NCBI GenBank assembly: GCA_016234365.1
Contig: JACRER010000086.1
Span: forward strand, 1-64,000
DNA from: Elusimicrobiota bacterium
GTDB lineage: Bacteria; Elusimicrobiota; Elusimicrobia; Elusimicrobiales; UBA9959
Direction: 5' to 3'
DNA: 64,000 bases
Both the position numbers and the translations under genes were made by a program. Below the pieces are notes generated by a model. It did no database searches and was not told where the DNA came from. It saw nothing but the letters and a program-made list of their open reading frames with translations. This document shows positions 16,343 to 25,098 of the stretch, piece by piece. Every line of letters begins with the position of its first letter. Position 1 is the stretch's first letter.

Positions 16343-17586
16343 ACGAAAAGATCTCCTCGTTGAAAAAAGAATTCCCGGCCCTGAAAGAGACCTTTGGCGG
16401 CAAGCGCCTGGTGTACCTGGACAGCGCCTGTACCGCGCTTAAAATGAAATGCGCGGCCGACGAGCAGCGCCGCCACCTGCTGGCGCTGGGCGGCTGCGGC
16501 GGCAAACGCTCTTTCCATTCCATGGCGGCGGCCATGGAGGAGGAATTTTACGGGGCCCGCGCCAAAGTGGCGGCCTTTATGGGGGCGGGTTCCCCAGAAG
16601 AAGTGGTTTTTACCTCGGGCGTGACCGACGCCGCCAACCTGCTGGCCAATTCTTTCCCGTTCACGGCCGCCCGCAACCAGGTGGTGCTGTCGCCGCTGGA
16701 GCATAACGCGGTCTTCCTGCCGTTCGAGCGGCTGGCCGCGGCAGGTAAAATAAAACTGCGCGTGGCGCCCCTGAAAGGGCTGAAACCGGACCCGGAGGCC
16801 CTGGGCCGCCTGATAGGCAAAAAAACCGCGCTGGTCTGCCTTACGCACGCTTCCAATATTTTCGGCGGCCGCGAGGAACTGGCCCGCGCCGCGGACCTGG
16901 CGCACGCGGCCGGAGCGTACCTGTTCACCGACGACGCGCAGTACGCGCCCACGCACGGCGGCTGCGGGGCCCTGCATGGCGCGGACGCCTGCGCCTTCTC
17001 CGGGCATAAACTGGGCGCGCCGTACGGCACAGGCGCGCTTTACGTAAAGCGCGAACTGCTGGCCCGGCTGCGCCCCTGGCGCGTAGGCGGCGGCACCGTG
17101 GAGGACGTGGCTTCTTGCGGCGGCGGGTTCCGGGTAAAATATCTGGGCGGTTACCAGGGCTTCGAGGCCGGCGTGCAGAATTACGCCGGGGTAGCGGGGC
17201 TGGCGGCCGCCATTGCGCGGCTGGAGAAATGCGGTTTTGGCAATATCCGGGAGCACGTTTGTGGCCTGGTGGGCGGGGCGCTGGAAGGGCTGGCGGGGGT
17301 AAAAGGCGTTAAGGTGCTCGGTAAACGGGAAGACCTGCTGGAAGGTTCTCTGGTATCCATTACGGCCGAGAAAAAAGGTTTTTCCGTGCCGGACTTCAAC
17401 TTATTCCTGGATCACCAGCTGAAAGGCCGCTTTATTGCCGTGCGCACCGGCCGGCATTGCGCGGACCTGGCGTGCCTTTCCTCCGGCGTGCGCGAGACTA
17501 TCCGGCTTTCCTACTTCGCTTATAACACCCACGCGGATACGGAGGCTTTCCTGGCCGCGCTGGAACTTTATCTTTCCTCGCTCTAA
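16339..17586 (+). CDS. Class V aminotransferase / SufS-like cysteine desulfurase
   Basis: The protein has 415 residues with the group II cysteine desulfurase layout. RLVYLDSACTALK opens it, LEHNAVFLPFE holds the PLP-stacking His, FTDDAQ carries the PLP Asp, and FSGHKLGAPYGTG has the Schiff-base Lys (about 222). Near residue 373 RTGRHCADL matches the SufS RTGHHCA loop with its persulfide Cys, although Arg replaces the first His. It would release sulfur from cysteine for Fe-S clusters or for direct sulfur transfer; a related selenocysteine or amino-acid lyase activity is possible. Coupling by ATGA to an rSAM gene suggests a dedicated role. No sufBCD or iscU is seen nearby. Confidence 0.8.
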   Translation: MNEKISSLKKEFPALKETFGGKRLVYLDSACTALKMKCAADEQRRHLLALGGCGGKRSFHSMAAAMEEEFYGARAKVAAFMGAGSPEEVVFTSGVTDAANLLANSFPFTAARNQVVLSPLEHNAVFLPFERLAAAGKIKLRVAPLKGLKPDPEALGRLIGKKTALVCLTHASNIFGGREELARAADLAHAAGAYLFTDDAQYAPTHGGCGALHGADACAFSGHKLGAPYGTGALYVKRELLARLRPWRVGGGTVEDVASCGGGFRVKYLGGYQGFEAGVQNYAGVAGLAAAIARLEKCGFGNIREHVCGLVGGALEGLAGVKGVKVLGKREDLLEGSLVSITAEKKGFSVPDFNLFLDHQLKGRFIAVRTGRHCADLACLSSGVRETIRLSYFAYNTHADTEAFLAALELYLSSL

Positions 17587-18740
17587 GCGCTGAGCCGCAG
17601 CTCCCCGCAGCCTATTCCCCGCGCAAAGCGCCGGATCCGGGCGGCGTCTTTGCCCGGCAGCGGCCTTGCGGTTTTCAGCTCTATTTTAGCGTAGCCCTTA
17701 AGCCTGGCGTTGAAAACGCGCAGGCAAAGTTCTTCCGGGGACGTTTGCGGCGCGCGGATCACCGCCCGGCCCCCGCTTGCCGGCAGAGCCTTGAAACGGG
17801 CGCTACCGCAGGGCGAGATCTCCGAAGTGCCGTAAAGTTCCGCATAAAAATCCCAGACGCCGCCGCAGATCATCCCCAGGGCGCATTTTGCGCAGGCCGG
17901 GAGTTTGCGCTTGCGCTCGCCGTCGTAGATGGCCTTCAGGAAGGGCATGGGCTCTTCCTTGGAACTGTCGCAGGTGAGGGTGCCTGAGTTCTCCTGCAGC
18001 GACCGGGAAAGGAAAAGGCTTTCCGTGCCTTTCATAAGGCACCAGGGGATTATGCCGCAGCTGCTCAGCTCTACCCGCACGCCCGCGGCTTTCAATATAC
18101 CGGCCGCGGCGCTAAGGCGCGGCGGTATTTCCGACAGGCGCGGGTAAATGCGCATGTTCCCCATCTTGTGCGGCGGCGGGTAAAGGTAGGAGAAAGTAAC
18201 GGTGTGGAGCCCGGGGAAGTGCACGGCCGCGAACCTGGCGAAAGCCGGCAGGGCGCGGGCGTTGAGCCGCGTCATGGCGTGGTAGAGAGAAGGCCGGCAG
18301 CCTTCGGCGAGCATGTTCTTTACCGCGCGGACGGTCTTTGGAAAGTTCCCTGCGGAGCCGGTAAGAAAATCTGAAACTTCCGGTTTATGCGAATGAAGCG
18401 AGACGCAGAAGAGCAGGCGCTCCCTGGCCTTGGGGTGCACTTCCAGCAGCGCGCGCAGTTCTTTCTTGTCGGCCAGCAGCGCGCCGTTGGTGAGCAGGCT
18501 TACCTCTTTGTAGCCGCTTTGCAGGGCGGCCCCCACCAGCCGCCGCAGCCCGGAGTAAAGCGTGGGTTCGCCGCCGTCTATGGCCAGGGCGGAGAACCCG
18601 GCGCGTCTTTTAGCCTTAAGGAGTTTTACGGCCTTGGCGACGGGGAACTCTTTATCCGCGCCGGCGGGCGCCGTGCCCTTAACGCAGAACAGGCAGTCCT
18701 CGTTGCAGCGCCAAAGGGGGGAGAACTGGAATTTTTTCAT
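17583..18740 (-). CDS. Radical SAM protein with HxsC-like Cys tail and C-terminal extension
   Basis: The protein has 385 residues. C12-C16-C19 (CNEDCLFC), then AIDGGEPTLYSGL and LLTNGALLA; the core motifs VSLHSH and YHAMTRLNARALP follow. The tail is IIPWCLMKG and CAKCALGMICGG followed by YAELYGTSEI. About 65 residues beyond the tail (RAVIRAPQTSPEELCLRVFN) have no recognised domain. Its stop overlaps the convergent aminotransferase-fold gene by a few bases. It is the second gene of a two-gene minus operon with 18737. The substrate is unknown. Confidence 0.78.
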   Translation of the reverse strand: MKKFQFSPLWRCNEDCLFCVKGTAPAGADKEFPVAKAVKLLKAKRRAGFSALAIDGGEPTLYSGLRRLVGAALQSGYKEVSLLTNGALLADKKELRALLEVHPKARERLLFCVSLHSHKPEVSDFLTGSAGNFPKTVRAVKNMLAEGCRPSLYHAMTRLNARALPAFARFAAVHFPGLHTVTFSYLYPPPHKMGNMRIYPRLSEIPPRLSAAAGILKAAGVRVELSSCGIIPWCLMKGTESLFLSRSLQENSGTLTCDSSKEEPMPFLKAIYDGERKRKLPACAKCALGMICGGVWDFYAELYGTSEISPCGSARFKALPASGGRAVIRAPQTSPEELCLRVFNARLKGYAKIELKTARPLPGKDAARIRRFARGIGCGELRLSA

Positions 18741-19660
18741 GCCGGGCGGCGCCGGGGGCGGCGCTTCAGCTGGTGCGCGGCCAGTTTTATGATGGGCCGC
18801 GGGTCTTTGGCGGAAGCTTTCAGCTCGCCCGTACCAAAAAGCTTGGCATAGTCCGAGCGGATGCCGGGGCAGATGCGTTTAAGCGAACACTTCGCGCATT
18901 CGCCGCCCAGGGTCTTCTCGCCCAGGTAAAGAGCCCCCGAGCGGTGCGCCAGTTTGAAAGTGTCTATGGAGCGGTCCTCGTAGCCGGCTATGACGCAGAG
19001 CGGGAAGCCGTCGGTTAGGAAAGGCACGCCGCGCCCGTCGAGCACGGAGAAGGCCTTGAGCAGTTTAGGCTTAAGGGCGCCGAAGCGCGGCAGCAGCCAG
19101 GTGCGCTTTTCCACGCTGCCCAGCACTTTTACCATGTTCAGTTCCACGTAGAGGATGCCGCCGAAATTGTCGGCCAGGAATTTGGCGTACTGCGGCAGGA
19201 AGCGGCAGGTTACGGAGTTCACCACATGGGTAAGGCGGACCCTGGATGGGCCGGCCACGGCCATGAGGTTCTTTATGGCGGCCAGCCGGCTTTTGAAATT
19301 GCCCTTGGTCTGCGTTACCAGGTCGAAGAGGCGGGCGTTGTGGGCCGGCAGCTGCACGTTGAACATGGTTACCCCGGCTTCCAGCAGGCTGCGCACCAGG
19401 CCCGCTTTGTCCAGGTTGAAGCCGTTGGTGACCAGAATGATGTCGCGCGTGCCCTGGGCCTTGGCGTAGCGCACCCATTTAAGCAGGTCGGCCGCCATAA
19501 CGGGTTCGCCGCCTTCCACGCAGATGGAATCCTTGAAAGTATTTATCAGCCGCCGTATCCGGCCCGGGGAATCGGTGGGGTCCTCGTTGGCGCGCGAGCA
19601 ATAAAGGCATTTCTGGCCGCAGAGGGCGGTCAGACAGATTATCGGCTCGTTCTTTTTCAT
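18737..19660 (-). CDS. Radical SAM protein with HxsC-like Cys tail
   Basis: The protein has 307 residues. C14-C18-C21 (CGQKCLYC), ICVEGGEPVM and LVTNGFNLD mark the core, and VRLTHVVNSVTCRFLPQYA links it to the 5584/15497 subgroup. The tail is FPLCVIAGYE and CAKCSLKRICPG. It ends in a very basic stretch (QLKRRPRRRP) that is absent from the paralogues. It is first in a two-gene operon with the next rSAM gene through an ATGA overlap. A TATAAT-like element (19705 to 19700 on the minus strand) lies about 40 bases upstream of the start. Confidence 0.78.
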   Translation of the reverse strand: MKKNEPIICLTALCGQKCLYCSRANEDPTDSPGRIRRLINTFKDSICVEGGEPVMAADLLKWVRYAKAQGTRDIILVTNGFNLDKAGLVRSLLEAGVTMFNVQLPAHNARLFDLVTQTKGNFKSRLAAIKNLMAVAGPSRVRLTHVVNSVTCRFLPQYAKFLADNFGGILYVELNMVKVLGSVEKRTWLLPRFGALKPKLLKAFSVLDGRGVPFLTDGFPLCVIAGYEDRSIDTFKLAHRSGALYLGEKTLGGECAKCSLKRICPGIRSDYAKLFGTGELKASAKDPRPIIKLAAHQLKRRPRRRPA

Positions 19661-19801
19661 GGGCGCATGCCGCCGGCGGAAGGCCGTGGCGGAAACCGAA
19701 TTATATAATATTGCCGGGAAAGTCCGCCGGGCCGATTTACAAGGCGAGGGCAGAGATATAGAATATAGACGGATTTAACCGAACTTCACGGAGGAAATAC
19801 A

Positions 19802-20992
19802 ATGACCAAAGAAAAACTTATCCGCAAAGCCGCCGACAAATATAAGAAAGACATGGTGGCTTTTGCCCGCAACATCATCCGCACGCCCAGCTTCTCCTGC
19901 CAGGAAGGCAAGCTCGTCGCCCTCATTAAGAAGGAAATGCTCAAGGTCGGCTTCGACAAGGTGAAGATCGACAAGATCGGCAACGTCATCGGCTTCATCG
20001 GCCACGGCAAAAAGAAGATCATGATGGACGCCCACATCGACACCGTAGGTATTGGCGACCCCAAGGCCTGGAAGATCAACCCCTTCGCGGGCATTTACAA
20101 GAACGACACCATTTACGGCCGCGGCGCCACCGACCAGAAACTGTCCATGGCCTCCATGGTGTACGCCGGCAAGATCATAAAGGACCTCAAACTCGAAGGG
20201 GACTACACGCTGATGGTGGTGGGCTCCGTGATGGAGGAGGACTGCGACGGCCTGCCGATCCTGCACCTCGTCAATAAAGAGAAGCTCCGCCCCGACTTCA
20301 TGGTGATCACCGAGCCGACCGACCTGAAGGTCTACCGCGGCCACCGCGGCCGCATGGAGATGAAGGTTATCACCAAGGGCCGCTCCTGCCACGCCTCCGC
20401 CCCCGAGCGCGGCGACAACGCCGTGGTGAAGATGTCCGAGATAGTGAAGGAAATAACCGCCATCAACAAGAAGCTCAAGACCGACAAGTTCATCGGCAAG
20501 GGCTCCGTGGCCGTGACCTCCATCGAGTGCAAAACCCCGTCGCTCAACGCCGTGCCCGACGAGTGCACCATTTACCTGGACCGCCGCCTGACCATAGGCG
20601 AGACGCTCAAGAGCTCGGTGGCCGAGATACAGCGCCTGCCGTCCGTGAAGAAAGCCAAGGCCAAAGTCGAAGTGCTGTGGTACGACGCCGTGGCCTGGAC
20701 CGGCGCCAAAGTGGGCCAGGAAAAATATTTCCCCACCTGGGTGCTGCCGCGCGAGCACAAGCTGGTGAAGGCCGGCGAGCTGGCGGGCAAAGTGGCCCTG
20801 GGCAAAACGCCTGTAGTGGATAAGTGGGTGTTCTCCACCAACGGCGTGGCTTCGGCCGGCCGCCTTAAGATCCCCACCATCGGCTTCGGCCCCGGCAACG
20901 AGGTGTACGCGCACACCGTCAACGAGTTCATGCCCGCCGAGGACCTGGTGAAGGCCTGCGCCTTCTACGCCGCCCTGCCGCAATACCTGTAA
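19802..20992 (+). CDS. ygeY: M20-family hydrolase, YgeY-like
   Basis: The protein has 396 residues, the usual length for YgeY. Metal-binding motifs of the M20 family are clear: MMDAHIDTVG (His near 78), YGRGATDQK (Asp near 109), SVMEEDCDG (catalytic and metal Glu) and VITEPTD, with a terminal His in VYAHTVNE. The dimerisation domain region runs from GRMEMKVITKGRSCHAS. A strong GGAGGAAAT site precedes the ATG. YgeY and YgeW belong to a gene set found in E. coli and gut anaerobes, linked to purine and ureido-compound breakdown. A YgeW homologue is 1.3 kb away, supporting this call over a generic ArgE/DapE peptidase. Confidence 0.8.
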   Translation: MTKEKLIRKAADKYKKDMVAFARNIIRTPSFSCQEGKLVALIKKEMLKVGFDKVKIDKIGNVIGFIGHGKKKIMMDAHIDTVGIGDPKAWKINPFAGIYKNDTIYGRGATDQKLSMASMVYAGKIIKDLKLEGDYTLMVVGSVMEEDCDGLPILHLVNKEKLRPDFMVITEPTDLKVYRGHRGRMEMKVITKGRSCHASAPERGDNAVVKMSEIVKEITAINKKLKTDKFIGKGSVAVTSIECKTPSLNAVPDECTIYLDRRLTIGETLKSSVAEIQRLPSVKKAKAKVEVLWYDAVAWTGAKVGQEKYFPTWVLPREHKLVKAGELAGKVALGKTPVVDKWVFSTNGVASAGRLKIPTIGFGPGNEVYAHTVNEFMPAEDLVKACAFYAALPQYL

Positions 20993-21013
20993 GCCCGGTA
21001 TCCGGGGGCAAGC

Positions 21014-22159
21014 ATGGGGCGCGCGTCGGTAGTTTGTAAAACATTCGCCGGAGGTGCGGGCGGAGCCGAGCATTATATCTCCGTTTCCGCGCCGGCCGGC
21101 GGCGGGTTCGACTACCAGTTGCGCGCCGTGGAAGACGCCTACGCCGCCGCGCTGCGCGCTCTCAGGCTTCCCCCTTCCTCCGCGGTTTTCCGAAGAATAT
21201 TCCTCAGCGATCCCGCCAACCAGGCCGCCAGGCTGGCCGCCAGCCGGCTGGCCGCGGACCCGCGCGGCGGCGCGGCCGCCGTTTCCGTTTTTGGCCAACC
21301 GCCGCTGCCTGCCGGGCGCCTGGCGCTGCTGGCCTATCATCTGGGCGGGAAGTTCTCTTCGCGCCGCCTGTCCCCGCGGCATGTGCTCGTGGAGAAGGGC
21401 GGGCTGGGGCATCTCTGGTCGGTCGGGCTGGGCGGCGCCGCCGCCGGCCGGTCCTCGGCGGAGCAGACCCGCGGGGCTTTTGCGCAGCTGGAGAACAGGC
21501 TGAAGGCTAGCGGCGCTACGCTGCGCGGCAACTGCGTCAGGACCTGGCTTCAGGTCCGCGATATAGACGTGAACTATTCCGGCATGGTGGCCGCGCGCCG
21601 CGCGCTGTTCCTGAAGGCCGGCCTCACTCCCCGCACTCACTACATCGCCAGCACCGGCATCAACGGGGAAGCCGCGGATCAAAGCGGGCTGGTGGTGCTT
21701 GATTCGTATTCCGTCCTTGGTCTTCGCCGGGGCCAGGTGGAGTATCTTAACGCCTCGGGCCGCCTCTGCCACGCGAAAAAATACAAGGTCACCTTCGAGC
21801 GCGGGGTGCGCCTCGCCTACGCCGACCGGGCCCATTGCCTTATCTCCGGCACGGCCAGTATCGACGAGAAGGGGCTTGTAATGCATCCCGGGGACGCTTT
21901 GCGGCAAATGGAACGGGCCGTGGGCAACGTGGCCGCCCTGCTCAGGGCCGGAGGCGCGCGCCCAAAGGACCTGCAGCACCTCACGGTTTATATCCGCGAC
22001 GCCGCCGATCACCCCGCGGTAAGCGGGTTCCTTAAGGATAACTTTCCGTCCCTGCCCGTTTGCGTGGTGCGTGCGCCGGTCTGCCGGCCGGGCTGGCTGG
22101 TGGAGGTGGAGGGGGCGGCCGCGGTAAGCGCGCGCTGCGCCGGTCTGCCGGCTTTTTGA
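21014..22159 (+). CDS. Tandem Rid/YjgF-type protein
   Basis: The protein has 381 residues made of two Rid-like halves. The first is degenerate; the second (from about residue 225) has FERGVRLAYADRAHCLISGTAS, LRQMERAVGNVAALL and LQHLTVYIRDAADH, typical of RidA/YjgF folds. The end, APVCRPGWLVEVEG, holds the usual substrate-binding CR...EIE motif. Rid proteins hydrolyse reactive imines such as 2-aminoacrylate, which is relevant because the E. coli ygeWXY set includes an ammonia-lyase that produces it; no ygeX is in the window. Chorismatases also have this two-Rid design, so that activity remains an alternative. It follows ygeY by 21 bases. Confidence 0.7.
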   Translation: MGRASVVCKTFAGGAGGAEHYISVSAPAGGGFDYQLRAVEDAYAAALRALRLPPSSAVFRRIFLSDPANQAARLAASRLAADPRGGAAAVSVFGQPPLPAGRLALLAYHLGGKFSSRRLSPRHVLVEKGGLGHLWSVGLGGAAAGRSSAEQTRGAFAQLENRLKASGATLRGNCVRTWLQVRDIDVNYSGMVAARRALFLKAGLTPRTHYIASTGINGEAADQSGLVVLDSYSVLGLRRGQVEYLNASGRLCHAKKYKVTFERGVRLAYADRAHCLISGTASIDEKGLVMHPGDALRQMERAVGNVAALLRAGGARPKDLQHLTVYIRDAADHPAVSGFLKDNFPSLPVCVVRAPVCRPGWLVEVEGAAAVSARCAGLPAF

Positions 22160-22174
22160 ACCTTATCCCCTGGC

Positions 22175-22204
22175 AAAAAAAACCGGGCTCCTCGCGGAGC
22201 CCGG
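22175..22204 (-). terminator. Rho-independent terminator for ygeW
   Basis: The stem CCGGGCTC / GAGCCCGG with a 6-base CTCGCG loop is preceded on the plus strand by eight A residues, so on the minus strand it is followed by eight T. It lies about 105 bases beyond the ygeW stop, with the 79-bp palindromic element in between. It may also end the plus-strand Rid gene less efficiently. Confidence 0.75.
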
Positions 22205-22212
22205 TCTGAATT

Positions 22213-22291
22213 AGGGGACGTTCTTAACTATTGGACTATTTAGCAAGATAGTTCCAAGGAATAAATAGTCCAATAGTTAAGAACGTCCCCT
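22213..22291. repeat. Perfect 30-bp inverted repeat element (79 bp)
   Basis: Arms at 22213-22242 and 22262-22291 are exact reverse complements of each other (AGGGGACGTTCTTAACTATT and onward), separated by a 19-base spacer that itself contains TTCC-AA-GGAA. I recall this sequence type near REP-associated Y1 (IS200-like) transposases, but no transposase is in the window. It is AT-richer than its surroundings and lies between the ygeW stop and its terminator, as expected of a recent insertion. Confidence 0.85.
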
Positions 22292-22307
22292 TTACACCCT
22301 TTACATT

Positions 22308-23498
22308 TTACAGCACGCGCTTCTTGTTGGTCTTGAGAAGTTCGCCTATGACCTTGGCGGGGTTCTTCTTGGAGCAGGCGGCTATCATGGCGGCGATGAC
22401 GAAAGGCTTGTAGCCGGCTTCCTTGTAGGTGCCGATGCGGGCCTTTTCGAACACCGAGGCGCTCACCTCGCCGGCCTTGCAGCTGACGTCGGTGATGTCG
22501 GCGGGCAGGCAGTGCATGTAAACGGCCTTGCCGCCCTTGGTGAGCTTCATCTTGGCCTCGTCGCATTCCCAGCTCTTGAACTTGGCGTTGTTAGCCAGGC
22601 ACTCCTGCTCCAGGCCTTTGAGGCCGGCGTGGTCGTTCTTTTCCAGCAGCGCGGTGCGGCGCTCCATTACCTTGAACGGCGCCCAGCTCTTGGGGTACAC
22701 GATGTCGGCGTTCTTAAAGGCGCTCTCCATGCTGTTGGAGACCTTGAACGAGCCGCCGGACTTCTTGGCGTGCTTCTTGGCCACTTCGATGGTGTCGGGC
22801 AGCAGGTCGTAGCCCTCGGGGTAGGCCAGCTCCACTTCCATGCCGAAGCGGCTCATCAGCGTGATGACGCCCTGCGGCACGGAGAGCGGCTTGCCGTAGC
22901 TGGGGGAGTAGGCCCAGGTCATGGCGATCTTCTTGCCCTTGAGGTTCTCGAAGCCGCCGAAATGGTTCTTGATGAACAGCAGGTCCGACATGCTCTGGGT
23001 GGGGTGGTCCAGGTCGCACTGCAGGTTCACCACGGGCGGGCGCTGGTTCAACACGCCCTGCTTGAAGCCGTCGTCGAGGGCCTCGGCCACTTCCTTCATG
23101 TAGGTGTGGCCCTTGCCGATGAACATGTCGTCGCGGATGCCGATGGCCTCGGTGAGGAACGAGATCATGTTGGCGGTTTCGCGCACGGTCTCGCCGTGGG
23201 CTATCTGGCTCTTGCCCTCGTCCAGGTCCTGCACCGCGAGGCCCAGCAGGTTGCAGGCGCTGGAGAAAGAGAAGCGCGTGCGGGTGGAATTGTCGCGGAA
23301 GTTCGACACGGCCAGGCCTGTCTTGAACATGTCCGTGGTTATGTTCTGGGCGTGCATTTCCTTCAGGATCTCGGCGATCTTGAGCACCGCGTGGATCTCC
23401 TTGTCGGATTTTTCCCAGGTCAGCAGGAAGTCCTTGCCGTAAAGGTCGGCGTTGAGTTTTTCGAGTTCGGTTAAAGAGCTTTTGATGTCCATTGCCAT
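22308..23498 (-). CDS. ygeW: Knotted carbamoyltransferase YgeW
   Basis: The protein has 396 residues from ATG 23498 (GGAG eight bases upstream; the track start is too early), the same length as E. coli YgeW. It has the carbamoyl-phosphate site FRDNSTRTRFSF, the YgeW-typical LDEGKSQIAHGETVRETAN, LQCDLDHPTQ, the knot region KIAMTWAYSPSYGKPLSVPQG, and MHCLP. YgeW is a trans-carbamoylase paralogue of ornithine and aspartate carbamoyltransferases with an incompletely known substrate, tied to catabolism of ureido compounds. It faces ygeY and the tandem Rid gene, making a three-gene metabolic island between two hxsB regions. Confidence 0.92.
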   Translation of the reverse strand: MAMDIKSSLTELEKLNADLYGKDFLLTWEKSDKEIHAVLKIAEILKEMHAQNITTDMFKTGLAVSNFRDNSTRTRFSFSSACNLLGLAVQDLDEGKSQIAHGETVRETANMISFLTEAIGIRDDMFIGKGHTYMKEVAEALDDGFKQGVLNQRPPVVNLQCDLDHPTQSMSDLLFIKNHFGGFENLKGKKIAMTWAYSPSYGKPLSVPQGVITLMSRFGMEVELAYPEGYDLLPDTIEVAKKHAKKSGGSFKVSNSMESAFKNADIVYPKSWAPFKVMERRTALLEKNDHAGLKGLEQECLANNAKFKSWECDEAKMKLTKGGKAVYMHCLPADITDVSCKAGEVSASVFEKARIGTYKEAGYKPFVIAAMIAACSKKNPAKVIGELLKTNKKRVL

Positions 23499-23611
23499 TG
23501 TTGGTCTCCAGGTGGGTGCGGCCACGCGGCCGTTTTGGTTAAGTTATCCAATTAAAGGTATTTCCCCGATATATTGTCAAGGAGCGTTCCTGCCGGCGGC
23601 GAGTTTTTTAT

Positions 23612-25024
23612 ATGATATCTCCACGGATGAAAGAACAGAACGCCCCGTCGCATTTTACCTGGCGCCGCCTTAAGAAGGGCGTGCTGGTTACCGGCTATAT
23701 GGGCGGCTGGGCCGTGCTGAAGCCGGAGGAGTTCCGGCTTTTCTCCGCCGGGAAACTTAAAGAGGGCCCGGCCCTGGCCAGGCTGGAGAAGGCCGGCCTG
23801 CTGCGCTCCCGCCTGGATTTCGATTCCATTTTCACGGATTGGCGGGATTCCAACGAGTATATTTCCAAAGGCCCCGGCCTGCATATCATGGTGCTGACGC
23901 AGGTCTGCAACCATAACTGCGTCTACTGCCAGGCGGGCGAGGTTACCGGGCGCTCCATGTCCCTGGCCACGGCGAAGAAGGCCGTGGACCTGGCTTTCAG
24001 TGCGCCGGTGCCGGGGCTTACCATAGAGTTCCAGGGCGGAGAGCCGCTGGCCAACTGGCCGGCGCTTAAGGAAGCCGCTCTTTACGCCCGCGCCAAGGCC
24101 GCCAAGACCGGCAAGGAACTGGCGCTGGCGCTGGTCTCCAATTTCAGCCTGATGGACGAGGCCAAGGCCAAGTTCATAATAGACCAGGACATTTCCGTCT
24201 GCACCTCGCTCGACGGCCCGGCGGACCTGCACAACGCCAACCGGCCGTTCTCCGGCGGCGACTCCCATGCCGCGGCGGCGAAGTGGATAAAATATTTCCA
24301 GGCCCGGCGCGGCACCGAACCGCCCGGAGGGCCCAGCGCGCTACTAACGGTCACCCGGGCGTCGCTGCCGCGCGCGCGGGAGATAGTGGACGAATATGCG
24401 CGCCTCAAACTCCCCTATGTTTTCCTGCGCCCGCTTTCCCCGATGGGGCTGGCGGCGGAGCGCTGGGGCGCCATAGGTTACGAGCCGGAAGAATTCGTGA
24501 AGTTCTACCGCGAAGCCCTGGACCGCGTGCTGGAACTTAACCGCAAGGGCGTCCCGATAAGGGAGAAGACCGCCTTCCTGGTGGCTAAAAAAATAGGCGC
24601 TTCCCAGGACAACCGCTACGTAGACCTGCGCTGTCCCTGCGGCGCGGGCCTGGGGCAGCTCGCTTACGACTGGGACGGCGGCGTTTATACCTGCGACGAG
24701 GGCCGGATGCTGGCCCGCGGCGGGGACCTCTCTTTCCGGCTGGGCAGCGTCAGAGACGATTACCGGGACATCATAGGGGCCGACGCGGTGAAGGCCTGCG
24801 CCATCTCCTCCAGCCTGGACCTGCAGCCGGTCTGCGCCCGCTGCGCCTACCGGCCTTTCTGCGGCGTCTGCCCGGCCTACAACCAGGCGGCTCAGGGCGG
24901 CTTCTGGGGGTCCATGCCCGCCAACGCCCGCTGCCGCGCGCTGCTGGGGATCTTTGACGCGGTCTTCGAGCGCCTGCTGGACGGTAAAACCGGGCCGGTC
25001 CTTAAAAAGTGGCTTGAATACTGA
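23612..25024 (+). CDS. hxsB: Second HxsB radical SAM/SPASM maturase
   Basis: The protein has 470 residues from ATG 23612; ATG 23627 is an equally plausible start as neither has a good ribosome site. It is collinear with the first HxsB: C99-C103-C106 (CNHNCVYC), IEFQGGEPLANW, LALALVSNFSLM and VCTSLDGPADLHN. The SPASM segment has CPCG, CDEGRM and CARCAYRPFCGVCPAY. The two copies share many identical blocks but the N-terminal recognition region differs more. It lies upstream of the Cys-rich exported protein and hxsA, so it is the likeliest direct maturase of that HxsA. Confidence 0.87.
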   Translation: MISPRMKEQNAPSHFTWRRLKKGVLVTGYMGGWAVLKPEEFRLFSAGKLKEGPALARLEKAGLLRSRLDFDSIFTDWRDSNEYISKGPGLHIMVLTQVCNHNCVYCQAGEVTGRSMSLATAKKAVDLAFSAPVPGLTIEFQGGEPLANWPALKEAALYARAKAAKTGKELALALVSNFSLMDEAKAKFIIDQDISVCTSLDGPADLHNANRPFSGGDSHAAAAKWIKYFQARRGTEPPGGPSALLTVTRASLPRAREIVDEYARLKLPYVFLRPLSPMGLAAERWGAIGYEPEEFVKFYREALDRVLELNRKGVPIREKTAFLVAKKIGASQDNRYVDLRCPCGAGLGQLAYDWDGGVYTCDEGRMLARGGDLSFRLGSVRDDYRDIIGADAVKACAISSSLDLQPVCARCAYRPFCGVCPAYNQAAQGGFWGSMPANARCRALLGIFDAVFERLLDGKTGPVLKKWLEY

Positions 25025-25042
25025 CGAATTTTCTGCTAGAAC
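25014..25042 (+). promoter_or_regulatory. Candidate promoter upstream of the Cys-rich protein and hxsA
   Basis: TTGAAT (-35) and an extended -10 (TGC then TAGAAC) are spaced by 17 bases, overlapping the hxsB stop. A GC-rich hairpin (CCCGCCT / AGGCGGG, 25062-25080) lies in the resulting leader. This would allow hxsA to be expressed more strongly than hxsB. Confidence 0.45.
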
Positions 25043-25098
25043 ATTAGGATATCGTAGAGCGCCCGCCTGTTGGAGGCGGGGTGGGGAATTATCACTTT

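Noticed and set aside
19775-22012. Minus-strand 745-aa ORF
   Set aside because: Long only because of high GC; it is antisense to the M20 hydrolase and Rid genes, which have clear families.
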